From contig NZ_CP107985.1 in the NCBI RefSeq assembly GCF_036108815.1, forward strand, positions 62,001 to 126,000: 64,000 nt of DNA, written 5' to 3'. Under the pieces are notes generated by a model. The model was not told the origin of the DNA. It did not search any database and saw only the letters and a list, made by a program, of their open reading frames with translations. Each line of letters starts with the position of its first letter. The first letter of the stretch is position 1. The stretch is from Streptomyces sp. NBC_00353 (GTDB taxonomy: Bacteria > Actinomycetota > Actinomycetes > Streptomycetales > Streptomycetaceae). Shown here one piece after another: positions 35,731 through 44,112 of the stretch. A program made the position numbers and the translations under genes.

Positions 35731-36575
35731 GCGGTCACGGCCTGCGGGTCGCGCCAGGTGGGGGTGATCGTGCCGGTGAGCCGGCGGGTCATGGTGTGGG
35801 TCATCGCCCAGTAGACGCGGGAGGCGGAGGAGGCCGGGTGGTGTTCGTAGTCACGGACCAGGCGCCGGTGCAGTATCAGGATCCCGTAGGTCTGCTCGAC
35901 CCTCCACCGGATCGGCTGCGGGACGAACCCCCTGTCCTGCAGGTTGCGTTCGACAATCTCGACATCGATACCCATGCCGGAGCCGTGCACGACGACCTGC
36001 TTCTTGAAGCCCTGATCGACGAGCGCCTTGCTGACAGTGCCGCCGGTGCGTTCGGCGACCTGGTCCAGCAGGGCGATACCCGCGGCGTTGTCATGCGTGC
36101 TGGCGGCGAGCACGATGACGGCGATGACCAGGCCCAGAACATCCACCGCCAGTGCCCGCTTGCGGCCCGGCACCCGTTTCGCCGGGTCCCGCCCGGTCGT
36201 GGTGGCGGGGACCCCGGCGGCGACGTGGATGCTCTGCGTGTCCAGCACTACCAGGGTCGGGTCCTCTAATCGGCGGGCTCTCTCACGTACCTGGCAGCGC
36301 AGGAGTTCATGGATGACCTGGTCGGTCCCGTCGTCGCGCCACGCGGCGAAGTAGTAGTACGTCGCACTCTTCGGCGGCAGGTCGTGCGGGAGGTAGGCCC
36401 ACTGGCAGCCGGTCCGGCCCTGGTAGAGAATCGCGTTCACGATCTCCCGCATCGCGTAGGCGCCCTGGTGACCGCTGACCGAACGGTGCCGGTCCTTCCA
36501 CGCCGTGATCACCGGCTCGATCAACGACCACTGCCCGTCCGACAAGTCGCTCGGGTACGGCTTGCGTTCACTCAC
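35727..36575 (-). CDS. IS5-family transposase
   Basis: 282 residues from GTG 36575. N-terminal DUF4096-like domain (YPSDLSDGQWSLIEPVITAW, INAILYQGRTGCQWAYLPHD as NAILYQGRTGCQW) and DDE domain: LVVLDTQSIHVAAG (Asp), KALVDQGFKKQV (Asp, unusual VDQGF in place of ADKGY) and RWRVEQTYGILILHRRLVRD (Glu). Complete; mobility depends on the flanking ends described for the element. Confidence 0.9.
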   Translation of the reverse strand: MSERKPYPSDLSDGQWSLIEPVITAWKDRHRSVSGHQGAYAMREIVNAILYQGRTGCQWAYLPHDLPPKSATYYYFAAWRDDGTDQVIHELLRCQVRERARRLEDPTLVVLDTQSIHVAAGVPATTTGRDPAKRVPGRKRALAVDVLGLVIAVIVLAASTHDNAAGIALLDQVAERTGGTVSKALVDQGFKKQVVVHGSGMGIDVEIVERNLQDRGFVPQPIRWRVEQTYGILILHRRLVRDYEHHPASSASRVYWAMTHTMTRRLTGTITPTWRDPQAVTA

Positions 36576-37826
36576 CCCGCCACCCCAGCAGACCAACGGC
36601 CACGGACCAGCAGATTCCGCCCCCACCCACACCATCAGGTGACGGCAGAACGCATCAATGACTCACAAACCGCCCTCTCAGGCTGCTCGACAGGGCCGAT
36701 CTCGGTGCAGATCGTCTCGGTTCCCTCGAGGCGCAGGGGCGCGCCGGCGATGGTGAGCCACCGGTTGGCTTCGGCCGCAAGACGGGGTCCGAAGCGGAAG
36801 GATTTCGACAAAGCCAGTCGTGTGCCGTGGAAGGTGGTCATCACGTCCCGTGCCCCGCGCCATTGGTAGATGGCTTGTGCGGAGTCGCCGACCATTACCA
36901 GTTGGGCGTGGCTGCGCTGGTTGAGGAAGATTTCCTCGACCACGGGGTTGGTGTCCTGTGCTTCGTCGAGGAGGAGGAAGTCGGTGTTGATTTTGGGCTG
37001 GGTGAGGGCCCAGATCTTGAGGTAGTGGTCGTGGTCGAAGCGCACGGCTCCGTCGTCTGTGTGCTGGAGGTCGGTCCAGGCTCGGCGGGCGAACGGAACG
37101 ATGTGTTGGGCGAGTTGGGTGTGCAGGTCGGGGTCTTCGAGGCCGCGCAGGCGGGGGACGTGGTGGCGGGTGATGGTGGGGTCGGCGGAGTGGCAGAAGC
37201 TGGTCACGGTGCGCAGGGTGGCGTAGGAGAGGGCCTTGGGTGACAGGTCGCGTTCGCCGATGCGGATGGTTTTGGTGATGCCGAGTGCTTGGCCGGTCTG
37301 CCAGGCGGGGCGTCTGGGGGCGTTCAGGCGCCGGGCGTAGTGGTAGCCGGTAGCCGCATAGGCCAGGGCGTGGGCGGTTTTGCAGGTGACGGTAGAAGGG
37401 AAGCGGGCAGCGGCGTCCTGGGCGATGGCTTTGTTGTAGGCGAGGTAGCGGCCGCGGCGGCGGGTGTGGTGGGCGAGAAGGGCGAGGGTGCTGGTCTTGC
37501 CGGTGCCGGCGCCTGCCTGAAGGGCCAGGTGGTCGCCGGCATGGAAAGCGTCGGCGGCGGCGGTCTGTTCGTCGGTGGGATTCAGGTTGAGCACCCTGAT
37601 ACTCCGTCGGTTGCGGGGGGTGGTGAGCTTGTGTGCGGCAGCGGCCGGCGATTGCTGCGAGGTGACATGGGCCGGAAGTCGCTCCAGGGCGATGTCGCGC
37701 CCTGCGGCCGCTCGGCTACGGCGCTGCCGACGCCCGGGTCACGGTCTAGGCGGGGCAGGTGCGCGGCAACGGGCTCCTGGAGCACCGTCTCCGTGAAGTT
37801 CGGCTGTGTGTGGTGGTGTGCGGTTC

Positions 37827-38692
37827 TCATGCCCGTGCCTGGGTGCGGTGTCGGACCGTCGTGGGCAGGCGGTTGTGGATGTGCTGGTGGTGGAGCAGCG
37901 GGTCGAAGGGTTCCCATTCGGCGAGGGCGAGGTCGGCTGCGCCCGGGGTGGCGGCGTGGTGGGGCAGCGTTGGTGGCGCCAGCGCAGCTGTTCCGCGTAG
38001 GTGAGGTGGGTGAGGTCGTAGGCGGCCATCAGGCCGCCGGTGCGGGCCAGTTGCCTGCGTCCGGTGGTGGCGGGGACGAGTGTCCACGTGCCGGCCGGTG
38101 CGCTGGGGCTGAGGACGGGGTGGGTGCAGCGGTGGCGTCGGCGGGTCTGGGCTACACACTGGATGGTGTCAACAGGCTGGGCCGCGAGGTAGCGGGTGTG
38201 CAGGAGCAGGACGATGGGCCGGGCCGGGCGGCAGGACTCCAGGGCGGTTGCCGGTGAGGCTGCGTCCGGCGTGGATGGGGTGAGGGTGCCGGCGTCGAGG
38301 AGTCGGCGGGTGTGCAGGGCGAGGTGGCGGCGCAGTGCGGCGACCTGCGGGGTGAGCGGGGAGGGGGCGGGGCGTGCGGGGCACAGGGCGAGGTGCGGGA
38401 TGCGGCACCAGGGGGTGCCGTCGCCGGCGAGGTGGGCGATGCCGGAACTGACATGCCAGCGGCTGGCTACCGGAACGGCGGTGGCGTCGAGTTCGTGCGG
38501 GTGAAGGCTGACCGGGCGGTTGTCGGTGCGGGTGTACCAGTCGATGCGGTTACCGCAGTCACGGCAGCGACTGGACTGGGCGCTGCGCACGAGACGGGTG
38601 AGGCTGTCGGGGGCGACGCGCAGGGCACGTTGGCGGTGGGGGCGGGCGGGTGTTCCGTCCCATCGGCGGCCGGATGAGGCAGTGGAGGACAT
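37827..38692 (-). pseudogene. DUF6083-type protein with a one-base frameshift near the end
   Basis: Starts MSSTASSGRRWDGTPARPH. The core has SSRCRDCGNRIDWYTRTDNR, VSLHPHELDATAVP, WHVSSGIAHLAGDGTPWCRI and PHLALCPARP, which I associate with the actinobacterial DUF6083 family (CxxC and HP motifs suggest zinc). At about 37965 a run of C appears one base short: downstream the neighbouring frame gives ADLALAEWEPFDPLLHHQHI and stops at 37827. Function unknown. It lies upstream of and collinear with the split helicase. Confidence 0.6.
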
Positions 38693-38848
38693 GACGGCGA
38701 AGGTGACAGGCGCCGCGCCGCAGCCACGGGGAGCGTGCCGGATTGTCCTGCGGATGGCTCAACCGGGCGGGACTGATGTGCAGTTTCCCGTACGGGAGTT
38801 CCCGTCGATGACTGGATCGGGTGATCCTCGGCAGCCGGGCCAGCAGTG

Positions 38849-39112
38849 CTATTCGGCGGGCCCGGCGGGTCGCTCGTGTCCTTCGCAGAGGGTGGCGAAG
38901 AGGTGGTCGACGGACACGTCGAGGGCGTGGGCGAGGGCGTGCCAGGTTTTGAGGGATCCGATGGTGCGGCCCTGCTCGATTTCGATGAGGGTGCGTCTGG
39001 CCAGGCCGGTGCGGCGGGCGAGCTCGTCGTAGGTCCAGCCGCGTTCGCTCCTCAACCGCGCGAGCTCCAGGCGGAGGGCGGTGAGGTTCGGGTCGGGCGG
39101 GAAGCTGGTCAC
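38849..39112 (-). CDS. XRE-type helix-turn-helix regulator
   Basis: About 87 residues from GTG 39112; the frame is open up to a GTG at 39208, but that stretch consists of the operator repeats. HTH_3 domain: LARLRSERGWTYDELARRTG, LARRTLIEIEQGRTIGSLKT and WHALAHALDVSVDHLFATLC. Single-domain XRE proteins typically repress themselves and a divergent neighbour; here the divergent gene at 39296 and the repeats between them fit that. No clear ribosome site for 39112, so the start is uncertain. Confidence 0.8.
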   Translation of the reverse strand: MTSFPPDPNLTALRLELARLRSERGWTYDELARRTGLARRTLIEIEQGRTIGSLKTWHALAHALDVSVDHLFATLCEGHERPAGPAE

Positions 39113-39126
39113 TCCCCCATCCGAAG

Positions 39127-39208
39127 GTGCAGACCCCTGCCCTGTCAGTGCAGACCTCTGCCCTATTTCCGCAGGTGACCGCCCCACACGAAGGGCAGAG
39201 GTCTGCAC
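39127..39208. promoter_or_regulatory. three 17-bp operator-like repeats
   Basis: GTGCAGACCCCTGCCCT (39127-39143), GTGCAGACCTCTGCCCT (39148-39164) and the exact inverse AGGGCAGAGGTCTGCAC (39192-39208). Copies 2 and 3 are a perfect 17-bp inverted pair, copy 1 differs by one base. Within each copy AGGTCTGCA/TGCAGACC forms half-sites. They fill the gap between the XRE gene and the gene at 39296. Confidence 0.75.
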
Positions 39209-39295
39209 TACGGTGTGCCGCCGACACCCCTCCCCTCACCACAACCCCCAGGGGCGGGTCGGCTCCCGGCTGAAGACAGGAGGAACGGGCGCCCC

Positions 39296-40354
39296 ATGAG
39301 GCTGTGCACCCTGCGCCCACCAGTACGGCGCACCTGGACCGTGGAACTACGCCCGCAGCAGGGCAAAACCGTGCTCTATTGCGCCTTGTGCGCACCACGC
39401 GGTCACGCCCTGGCAGGGGCTGCGGCCCGGCCCGCGGTCCTGGCGCACCTGGCCCACCACGCGCGCCGCGATGTGCTGCCCCCGCACCTGCGCACCTGCC
39501 AGTGCCACGAACGCGGATGCCGGTGGCATCCACGCCACCGGGGTTGCGCCGGCCCCGTCCTGCTCGTCCTCGCGCGTGAACGCGGAGGTCGTCTCTGGCG
39601 TCTGGCCGACGCCTGCGCCGCCTGCGCGAGCTCTACCCCGGGCAGCGCCATCGTCCCCGACACCGCCATCACATCAACCCCAGCAAGGCCCGATACCGGC
39701 CCCAGTTCCGCCGGGGCACGGTGTGCCAGGCTGCCCGATGGCGCCCTTCCAGCGCATCGTGTCCGCGACATGCTCAGCTATCTCGCGGCCACGCTTCCCC
39801 CGGATGCAAGCGCCGAAGGGCGACTCCTGGCCCTGCAGTGCGCACTGCGCAGCAACACATCCGGACAGGTACATCTCCCGGCCGGACTGCTCCGCGGCAT
39901 GCGCCTGGCCCGAACCCTCGCGCCCTGGGACGAGCTGGAGAACGCCCGCTGGCTACGCCGCCTGCCACATCCCACAGAACAGACGGGACACAGAACTGCC
40001 GCCGCGCAACTGCTCGATGCAACCGTCCTCACCCAGGAACCCGCCCGGCACGACCGTCACCAGGCCGCCGACTGGGCCCTGCGTGCGGTCTCCCAGCCAC
40101 GACTGCGCGCCTTGCCGGCCTCAGACCGCCTGACCTCGCTCGTACTCACTGCGCACCGCTCCCCCGGCTCCTGTCGTACCAGCATGGAAGCAGATCACCT
40201 GACCCGTACCTGCGGACTCGACCAGAACATACTCACCGCGACGCTCGACCGCCTCGTGACCGTGAACGCCGTCGGAGCATGGACGTTCGAACCGGCCACG
40301 GAAGACGTGTCCTGGGACCCGCCTCATAAGACGTCGTCTTGTTCGGCGAAATGA
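39296..40354 (+). CDS. cysteine-rich protein of unknown function
   Basis: 352 residues from ATG 39296; AGGAGG lies 12 bases upstream, rather far. The N-terminal half is Cys/His-rich (YCALCAPRGHALAGAA, LRTCQCHERGCRWHPRHRGC, DACAACAS), suggesting zinc binding; the C-terminal half is helical, with a possible winged helix near residues 290-340 (MEADHLTRTCGLDQNILTAT). I do not recognise the family. It is divergent from the XRE gene and shares its operator repeats. Confidence 0.6.
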   Translation: MRLCTLRPPVRRTWTVELRPQQGKTVLYCALCAPRGHALAGAAARPAVLAHLAHHARRDVLPPHLRTCQCHERGCRWHPRHRGCAGPVLLVLARERGGRLWRLADACAACASSTPGSAIVPDTAITSTPARPDTGPSSAGARCARLPDGALPAHRVRDMLSYLAATLPPDASAEGRLLALQCALRSNTSGQVHLPAGLLRGMRLARTLAPWDELENARWLRRLPHPTEQTGHRTAAAQLLDATVLTQEPARHDRHQAADWALRAVSQPRLRALPASDRLTSLVLTAHRSPGSCRTSMEADHLTRTCGLDQNILTATLDRLVTVNAVGAWTFEPATEDVSWDPPHKTSSCSAK

Positions 40355-40516
40355 GGTTTACATGCCGCGATCAGGCCCGTGGTGGGGCTGCGTGCGTCCA
40401 GCCGGTGACGTCCGATGTCCGCCTCGCCCGGACCCGTAGACACGAATTCTGACTGGAGTACTAAGAATTCACGGCAGGGATGTCTCCGCTCCGCTGGCCT
40501 CCGGCGTCACGCGGGG

Positions 40517-40870
40517 TCAGTCCTCGGCTTCGGTCACTGGCTTCTGCCACGGCCACCGCCCGGTGATTTCGAGCTCGAGAGAAAAGCTGAGGAGGGTGCG
40601 GATACCCACGATCACGGCCAGTACTCCGACGCTTGCGTACGTCGGTGCGACGGCGACTGTACGAATGATATCGCCGGCTACGAGGAACTACAGCCCCAGC
40701 AGGATCGACCGCCCGACGCGACGGCGATAGCCGCGGTACACACCGGCCTGTCGGCGACTGAGCCGGATAGCCGCGAGAACGGTCGCCAAGAGCGTTCCCA
40801 CGACTATGATGGCTACGCCGGCGGCGTCAACGGCTCGACCGACCAGCTCCACGATGTGTTGGAACTCCAC
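40517..40870 (-). pseudogene. DUF1622-type membrane protein with an amber stop
   Basis: GTG 40870 (GAGAGGGCATACC upstream) gives VEFQHIVELVGRAVDAAG, a TM helix VAIIVVGTLLATVLAAI, then YRRRVGRSILLGL and TAG at 40688-40690. The same frame continues FLVAGDIIRTVAVAPTYASV, VGIRTLLSFSLELEITGRWP and a natural stop at 40517. Family members read LGLEFLVAGDII here, so GAG has become TAG. Three TM segments, ~117 residues. Function of DUF1622 is unknown. Confidence 0.65.
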
Positions 40871-41068
40871 GGTATGCCCTCTCGCGCCGACCCGAATCCG
40901 CTCGTTTGTGGTCCACAACCTCTGTTGCTACCGAAGCCTCGTTCCGAGCACCGGCTATTGTCGGGCAGACATGTTCCACGGCACTCCCCGCGCAGGGCGA
41001 CCGTCGACGGCGCCTGTTGAAAGCGCAACTATCGGACTACGCGAGCACTATTTCCGACTGCGAACTTC

Positions 41069-41716
41069 TCAGGGCATTCGATCGAGTACTTCGTCAGTCG
41101 ACAGCAACGCATGGGCGAAGAAACGGTAGTTGATGATCGCCGCCTGATAGCCGTCGCCCCAGACCGGGTGTCGGGGTCCAGCTGTTGCATCCCTGACCAC
41201 GGCGACCTCAAATCCCTCCTCGATGAGGTGACGCATATGGGACTCGACGCACATGTTCGCCAGCATCCCGCCAAGAATAATCCTTTGTATTCCCCGCTTG
41301 CGCAGTTGCAGTACCAAGTCGTTGGTTTCCGGCCCGAATACCTTGTGCGGGCTGGCGACCACCGTTCTGCCGTCTTCGATATAGGGCTTGAAGCGGTCCA
41401 GCCAGTCTGCACCGGAGTTGCGGAACCCGGTCAGATCGAGCTGTCCCGTCCGTGCGAACGTGTGGGTCTCGAGCTCGCTCGTCTCCAGCGGCCCGTTCAT
41501 TCGCCATCCGTTGTCGGTCGGGTAGAAGTAATGGGGTGAGATGAAGACCTCATATCCGCCCGCCTTCGCCGCCTCGAAGATTCTCTCCATATTTTCGACG
41601 GTTCTGTTCTCTGTGACGCTCGCTCCCACCGCGTCCCAGTTCGCTCCGTCCTCGCTCAGCACGTCGTTCTGTGGGTCAATGAACACAACCGCAGTGTCGG
41701 TCTTCGTGATTTCCAC
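41069..41716 (-). CDS. isochorismatase-superfamily cysteine hydrolase
   Basis: 215 residues from GTG 41716 with GAGGAGCGCC upstream; longer frames lack a start signal. Catalytic triad by pattern: Asp14 (VVFIDPQNDVL), Lys125 (VASPHKVFG) and Cys156 (IILGGMLANMCVESHMRH), with the conserved cis-peptide region before Cys. Family members hydrolyse isochorismate, nicotinamide, N-carbamoyl compounds or act on ureidoacrylate; GGMLANMCVESH does not single out a substrate. Cytoplasmic. Neighbours give no pathway clue. Confidence 0.85.
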   Translation of the reverse strand: MEITKTDTAVVFIDPQNDVLSEDGANWDAVGASVTENRTVENMERIFEAAKAGGYEVFISPHYFYPTDNGWRMNGPLETSELETHTFARTGQLDLTGFRNSGADWLDRFKPYIEDGRTVVASPHKVFGPETNDLVLQLRKRGIQRIILGGMLANMCVESHMRHLIEEGFEVAVVRDATAGPRHPVWGDGYQAAIINYRFFAHALLSTDEVLDRMP

Positions 41717-42094
41717 CTGGCGCTCCTCACGCAATAACAAACCACCGGTGTAGTAAGTATTCGTATTCGGTACACCGGATGTCCTTCCGAAGCACATTCC
41801 GGTCCGGTGACGCGAGGTCTCTTCCTGAGCCGTGCGGACTGTTCCGACACCTAGCGATATCACTCGAGTGCCGCGCTCACCTCCGGGGTGTGTGCCCTGA
41901 GGAGGCGCTGTCCCGGTCATCCGGCCCTCCGTTCCACTGTGACCCATCGCGGGGCGTTCTGCATCGGCGAATTGCTGCACCTCGGTCGCCGTCCCTGCCA
42001 TCCCCGAGGTGTGAACGGTCTGCGGGGATGGTGGGGAGAAAAATTAGGCTCCGTGCTTTCGGGGTCGTCGGTGCTCTAGACGGTGTCCTACTAG
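41717..42094. other. no recognisable gene
   Basis: Contains the ribosome site of the hydrolase at its left edge and ends in CTAG immediately before an IS1380 fragment. Nothing else seen. Confidence 0.35.
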
Positions 42095-42258
42095 GGATTC
42101 GGTAGCGCAGTTTCCTGGGTTCGGCGGTGGCAGATCGCCGTCCAGCAGGAGGACGGGGTCCGGGCGAGAACGTCGATCGCTGCAAGGCTGAGTTGCGCCG
42201 AGTGGCGTTGACGAGGAAGTGGCGGGATGGGAAGCGGCCGAAGCCGGTGGCCTGCCGC
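42095..42258 (-). pseudogene. IS1380 transposase fragment
   Basis: About 164 bases that closely parallel 26230-26398 of the complete IS1380 (for example GGATTCGGTAGCGCAGTTTC in both), with scattered substitutions and single-base losses. It corresponds to the region around the catalytic Glu and the FGRFPSRHFLVNA block. CTAG precedes it. Confidence 0.8.
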
Positions 42259-42420
42259 CGCCGTGCGCTTTGCTGCACCAGCTACCGGCTGCAGCGTGAC
42301 TCTGCCCGAGCTAGCGTGAAAAGTGGCGAGTGGAAACTCCCATCCGACCGACAGCCATTTCCCTCTGCATTGCCGGCAAGCGGGCTTAGCTTTCAAAGAA
42401 GAAACGGTGAGGAGCCTGAC

Positions 42421-43803
42421 ATGGCTCAGACGGCAGAGAACGTGGACCTGCTTGTGGTGGGTGGCGGCAAGGCCGGCAAAACGCTAGCCATGGACTGGGC
42501 GCGGACCGGCAAAAGGGTGGCCATGGTGGAGCGCGGCATGATCGGGGGAACATGCATCAACGTCGCCTGCATACCCACGAAGGCTCTGGTGACCAGTGCA
42601 CGCACCACGCGAATCCTTGCCCGCGCTCGACAACTGGGGCTAGATGCCGAAGTACCACGCGTCACCGCCGAACTGCTACGAGACCATACGAGCGGCGTCG
42701 TCGAAGGCATGGTCGCGATCAACCACAAACAATTCCTCGACTCAGGAATGGACTTTATCCTCGGGCAGGCTCATTTCACGGGGGAGCGCATTGTGGAGGT
42801 GGCGCTGAACGAGGGCGGCACGCGATTGCTGCGCGGCACCGAGACCGTTATCAACACTGGCACCGAGCCGCGCGTACCCGACATCCCCGGCCTGCTGGGG
42901 GCGCGCCCGCTGACGAGTGAAACCTTGCTGCGTCTTGAGCGCTTGCCAGCTCACCTGGTGATTGTCGGCGGGGGGACAGTCGGCCTGGAGTTCGCAGACA
43001 TGTTCGCGGCCTTCGGGAGCAAGGTCACCCTAGTGGCGCGAGGCCCTCGACTGCTGGCCGGGGAGGACGAGGACATCGCTGAAGCGGTGGCCGGGCTCCT
43101 TACGGCCCACGGCGTGAACATCATCACCGGCCGCTCAGTCGCCTCCGTCCAGAGGGGCACAGACGAAGAAGTCACCTTGACGCTCTCCGACGGTGCCACG
43201 GTGGCTGGCGACGACGTGCTTGTCGCGGCGGGACGCCAACCCGTCACCAACGGACTCGACCTCGACGCCGGTGGCGTACGAACCACCGAGCACGGCTTCG
43301 TGGCCGTTGACGAACACCTGGCCACGGATGCACCCCACACCTGGGCCGCTGGCGATGTCGCTGGCAGCCCACAATTTACCCACGTCTCCCTGGACGATTA
43401 CCGGATCCTCAAGGACAACCTGGCAGGCTGTTCACGGTCAACCAGGGACCGGCTCATCCCGCACACCACATTCCTCGGCCTCGACTTTGCCCGGGTCGGT
43501 CTGACCGAAAATCAGGCCCGTGCGGCAGGTTACAACGTAAGGGTCGCCAAGCTGCCGGTGGCTGCCATTCCCCGGGCACGCACCATGCGGGAGACGGACG
43601 GCGTCTGGAAGGCGGTTGTCGACGCACACACCGACCGGATCCTGGGCGTTGCGCTGCTGGGCCCAGAGGCTGGCGAAACGCTGACCACCGTCCAGACAGC
43701 GATGCTAGCGAACCTCCCCTATACAGCCCTTCGCAACATGATCATCACTCACCCCACCATGACCGAGGGACTCAATCTCTTGTTCGCCACACTTCAGGAC
43801 TAA
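42421..43803 (+). CDS. pyridine nucleotide-disulfide oxidoreductase (MerA/Lpd/RclA-like)
   Basis: 460 residues from ATG 42421 (GAGGAGCC upstream). FAD fold LLVVGGGKAGKTLAMDWA, redox pair Cys45/Cys50 in GGTCINVACIPTKA, NAD(P) fold LVIVGGGTVGLEFADMFAAF, second FAD motif TWAAGDVAGSPQFTHV, and C-terminal dimer motif THPTMTEG with His444 that completes the active site of the other subunit. It lacks the N-terminal metal-binding domain and the C-terminal Cys pair of true mercuric reductase, so a RclA-like or general disulfide/metal reductase role is likelier. Monocistronic, immediately behind an IS1380 fragment. Confidence 0.87.
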   Translation: MAQTAENVDLLVVGGGKAGKTLAMDWARTGKRVAMVERGMIGGTCINVACIPTKALVTSARTTRILARARQLGLDAEVPRVTAELLRDHTSGVVEGMVAINHKQFLDSGMDFILGQAHFTGERIVEVALNEGGTRLLRGTETVINTGTEPRVPDIPGLLGARPLTSETLLRLERLPAHLVIVGGGTVGLEFADMFAAFGSKVTLVARGPRLLAGEDEDIAEAVAGLLTAHGVNIITGRSVASVQRGTDEEVTLTLSDGATVAGDDVLVAAGRQPVTNGLDLDAGGVRTTEHGFVAVDEHLATDAPHTWAAGDVAGSPQFTHVSLDDYRILKDNLAGCSRSTRDRLIPHTTFLGLDFARVGLTENQARAAGYNVRVAKLPVAAIPRARTMRETDGVWKAVVDAHTDRILGVALLGPEAGETLTTVQTAMLANLPYTALRNMIITHPTMTEGLNLLFATLQD

Positions 43804-43901
43804 CGATCGGATATGGCCGAGGTGCTGAGCGAGTCCCCATCTCATCAACGCTGTGCCAGACGGGCCGTACAGCCCTCGTCATCCCACCATCCTCAGCCGC
43901 T

Positions 43902-44108
43902 TTGACGGCCCTGGCCAGGGCCGGTGTAAAACGCGTCGCTGCAAAGTGCAGCCGCTTCCTGTTCCTTGCGCTCAGCCTCGCGCCGCTGACGCTGCAGCCC
44001 TGGCCAGGCAGGGAACTCCTCACGCCCCATCCGCTGTCCGCGGGTTCGTGGCTGATCCTTCTCGGACTTGCTCAGGCGGCTGTCCCACTCGCCATGTGCC
44101 GTAAAGCT
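43902..44108 (+). pseudogene. possible membrane-protein C-terminal fragment
   Basis: FLFLALSLAPLTLQPWPG and PLSAGSWLILLGLAQAAVPL look like two TM segments ending in CRKAL, reminiscent of the last helices of P-type cation ATPases. The reading is cut by the CTAG insertion at 44109; joined to the sequence beyond the three-element chain (50308) the frame runs only 13 codons to TAA. Assignment is weak. Confidence 0.25.
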
Positions 44109-44112
44109 CTAG

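Larger units (their letters stand above)
34691..36677. mobile_element. IS5-family element with cargo genes, inserted in the helicase gene
   Basis: Ends: GAGGGCGGTTTGAGAG (34691 rightwards) and, read in reverse from 36677, GAGGGCGGTTTGTGAG, with partial identity over about 25 bp. TCA flanks both ends (34688-34690, 36678-36680), i.e. a TNA-type 3-bp duplication as in the IS1031 branch of IS5. The 1987-bp element holds a transposase, a coupled accessory ORF, and an oppositely oriented third gene. Confidence 0.82.
34132..37594 (-). pseudogene. UvrD/PcrA-type DNA helicase gene split by an IS5-family element
   Basis: The N-terminal part (37594-36678) has Walker A QAGAGTGKTSTLALL, TCKTAHALAYAATG, Walker B FLLLDEAQDTNP and motif III LVMVGDSAQAIYQWRGA. 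The C-terminal part (34687-34132) has DAVLCRTNVGAM, motif V VTVSTAHKAKGREW and motif VI RLAYVAVTRARNRLDVG. Removing the insertion and one copy of the 3-bp duplication joins GAG CAG CCT GAC GCC GTC and yields exactly 491 codons (490 residues). This is a small superfamily 1A helicase without large 1B/2B insertions. Split as it is, the two halves lack a complete motor, so it is very probably inactive. Confidence 0.85.

Noticed and set aside
35727..36635. Longer transposase start at 36635
   Set aside because: The extra N-terminal residues lie close to the element end and lack a ribosome site; GTG 36575 starts where family homology starts.
42421..43803. Calling the disulfide reductase a mercuric reductase (merA)
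   Set aside because: No metal-binding N-terminal domain, no C-terminal vicinal Cys pair and no merR, merT or merP nearby.
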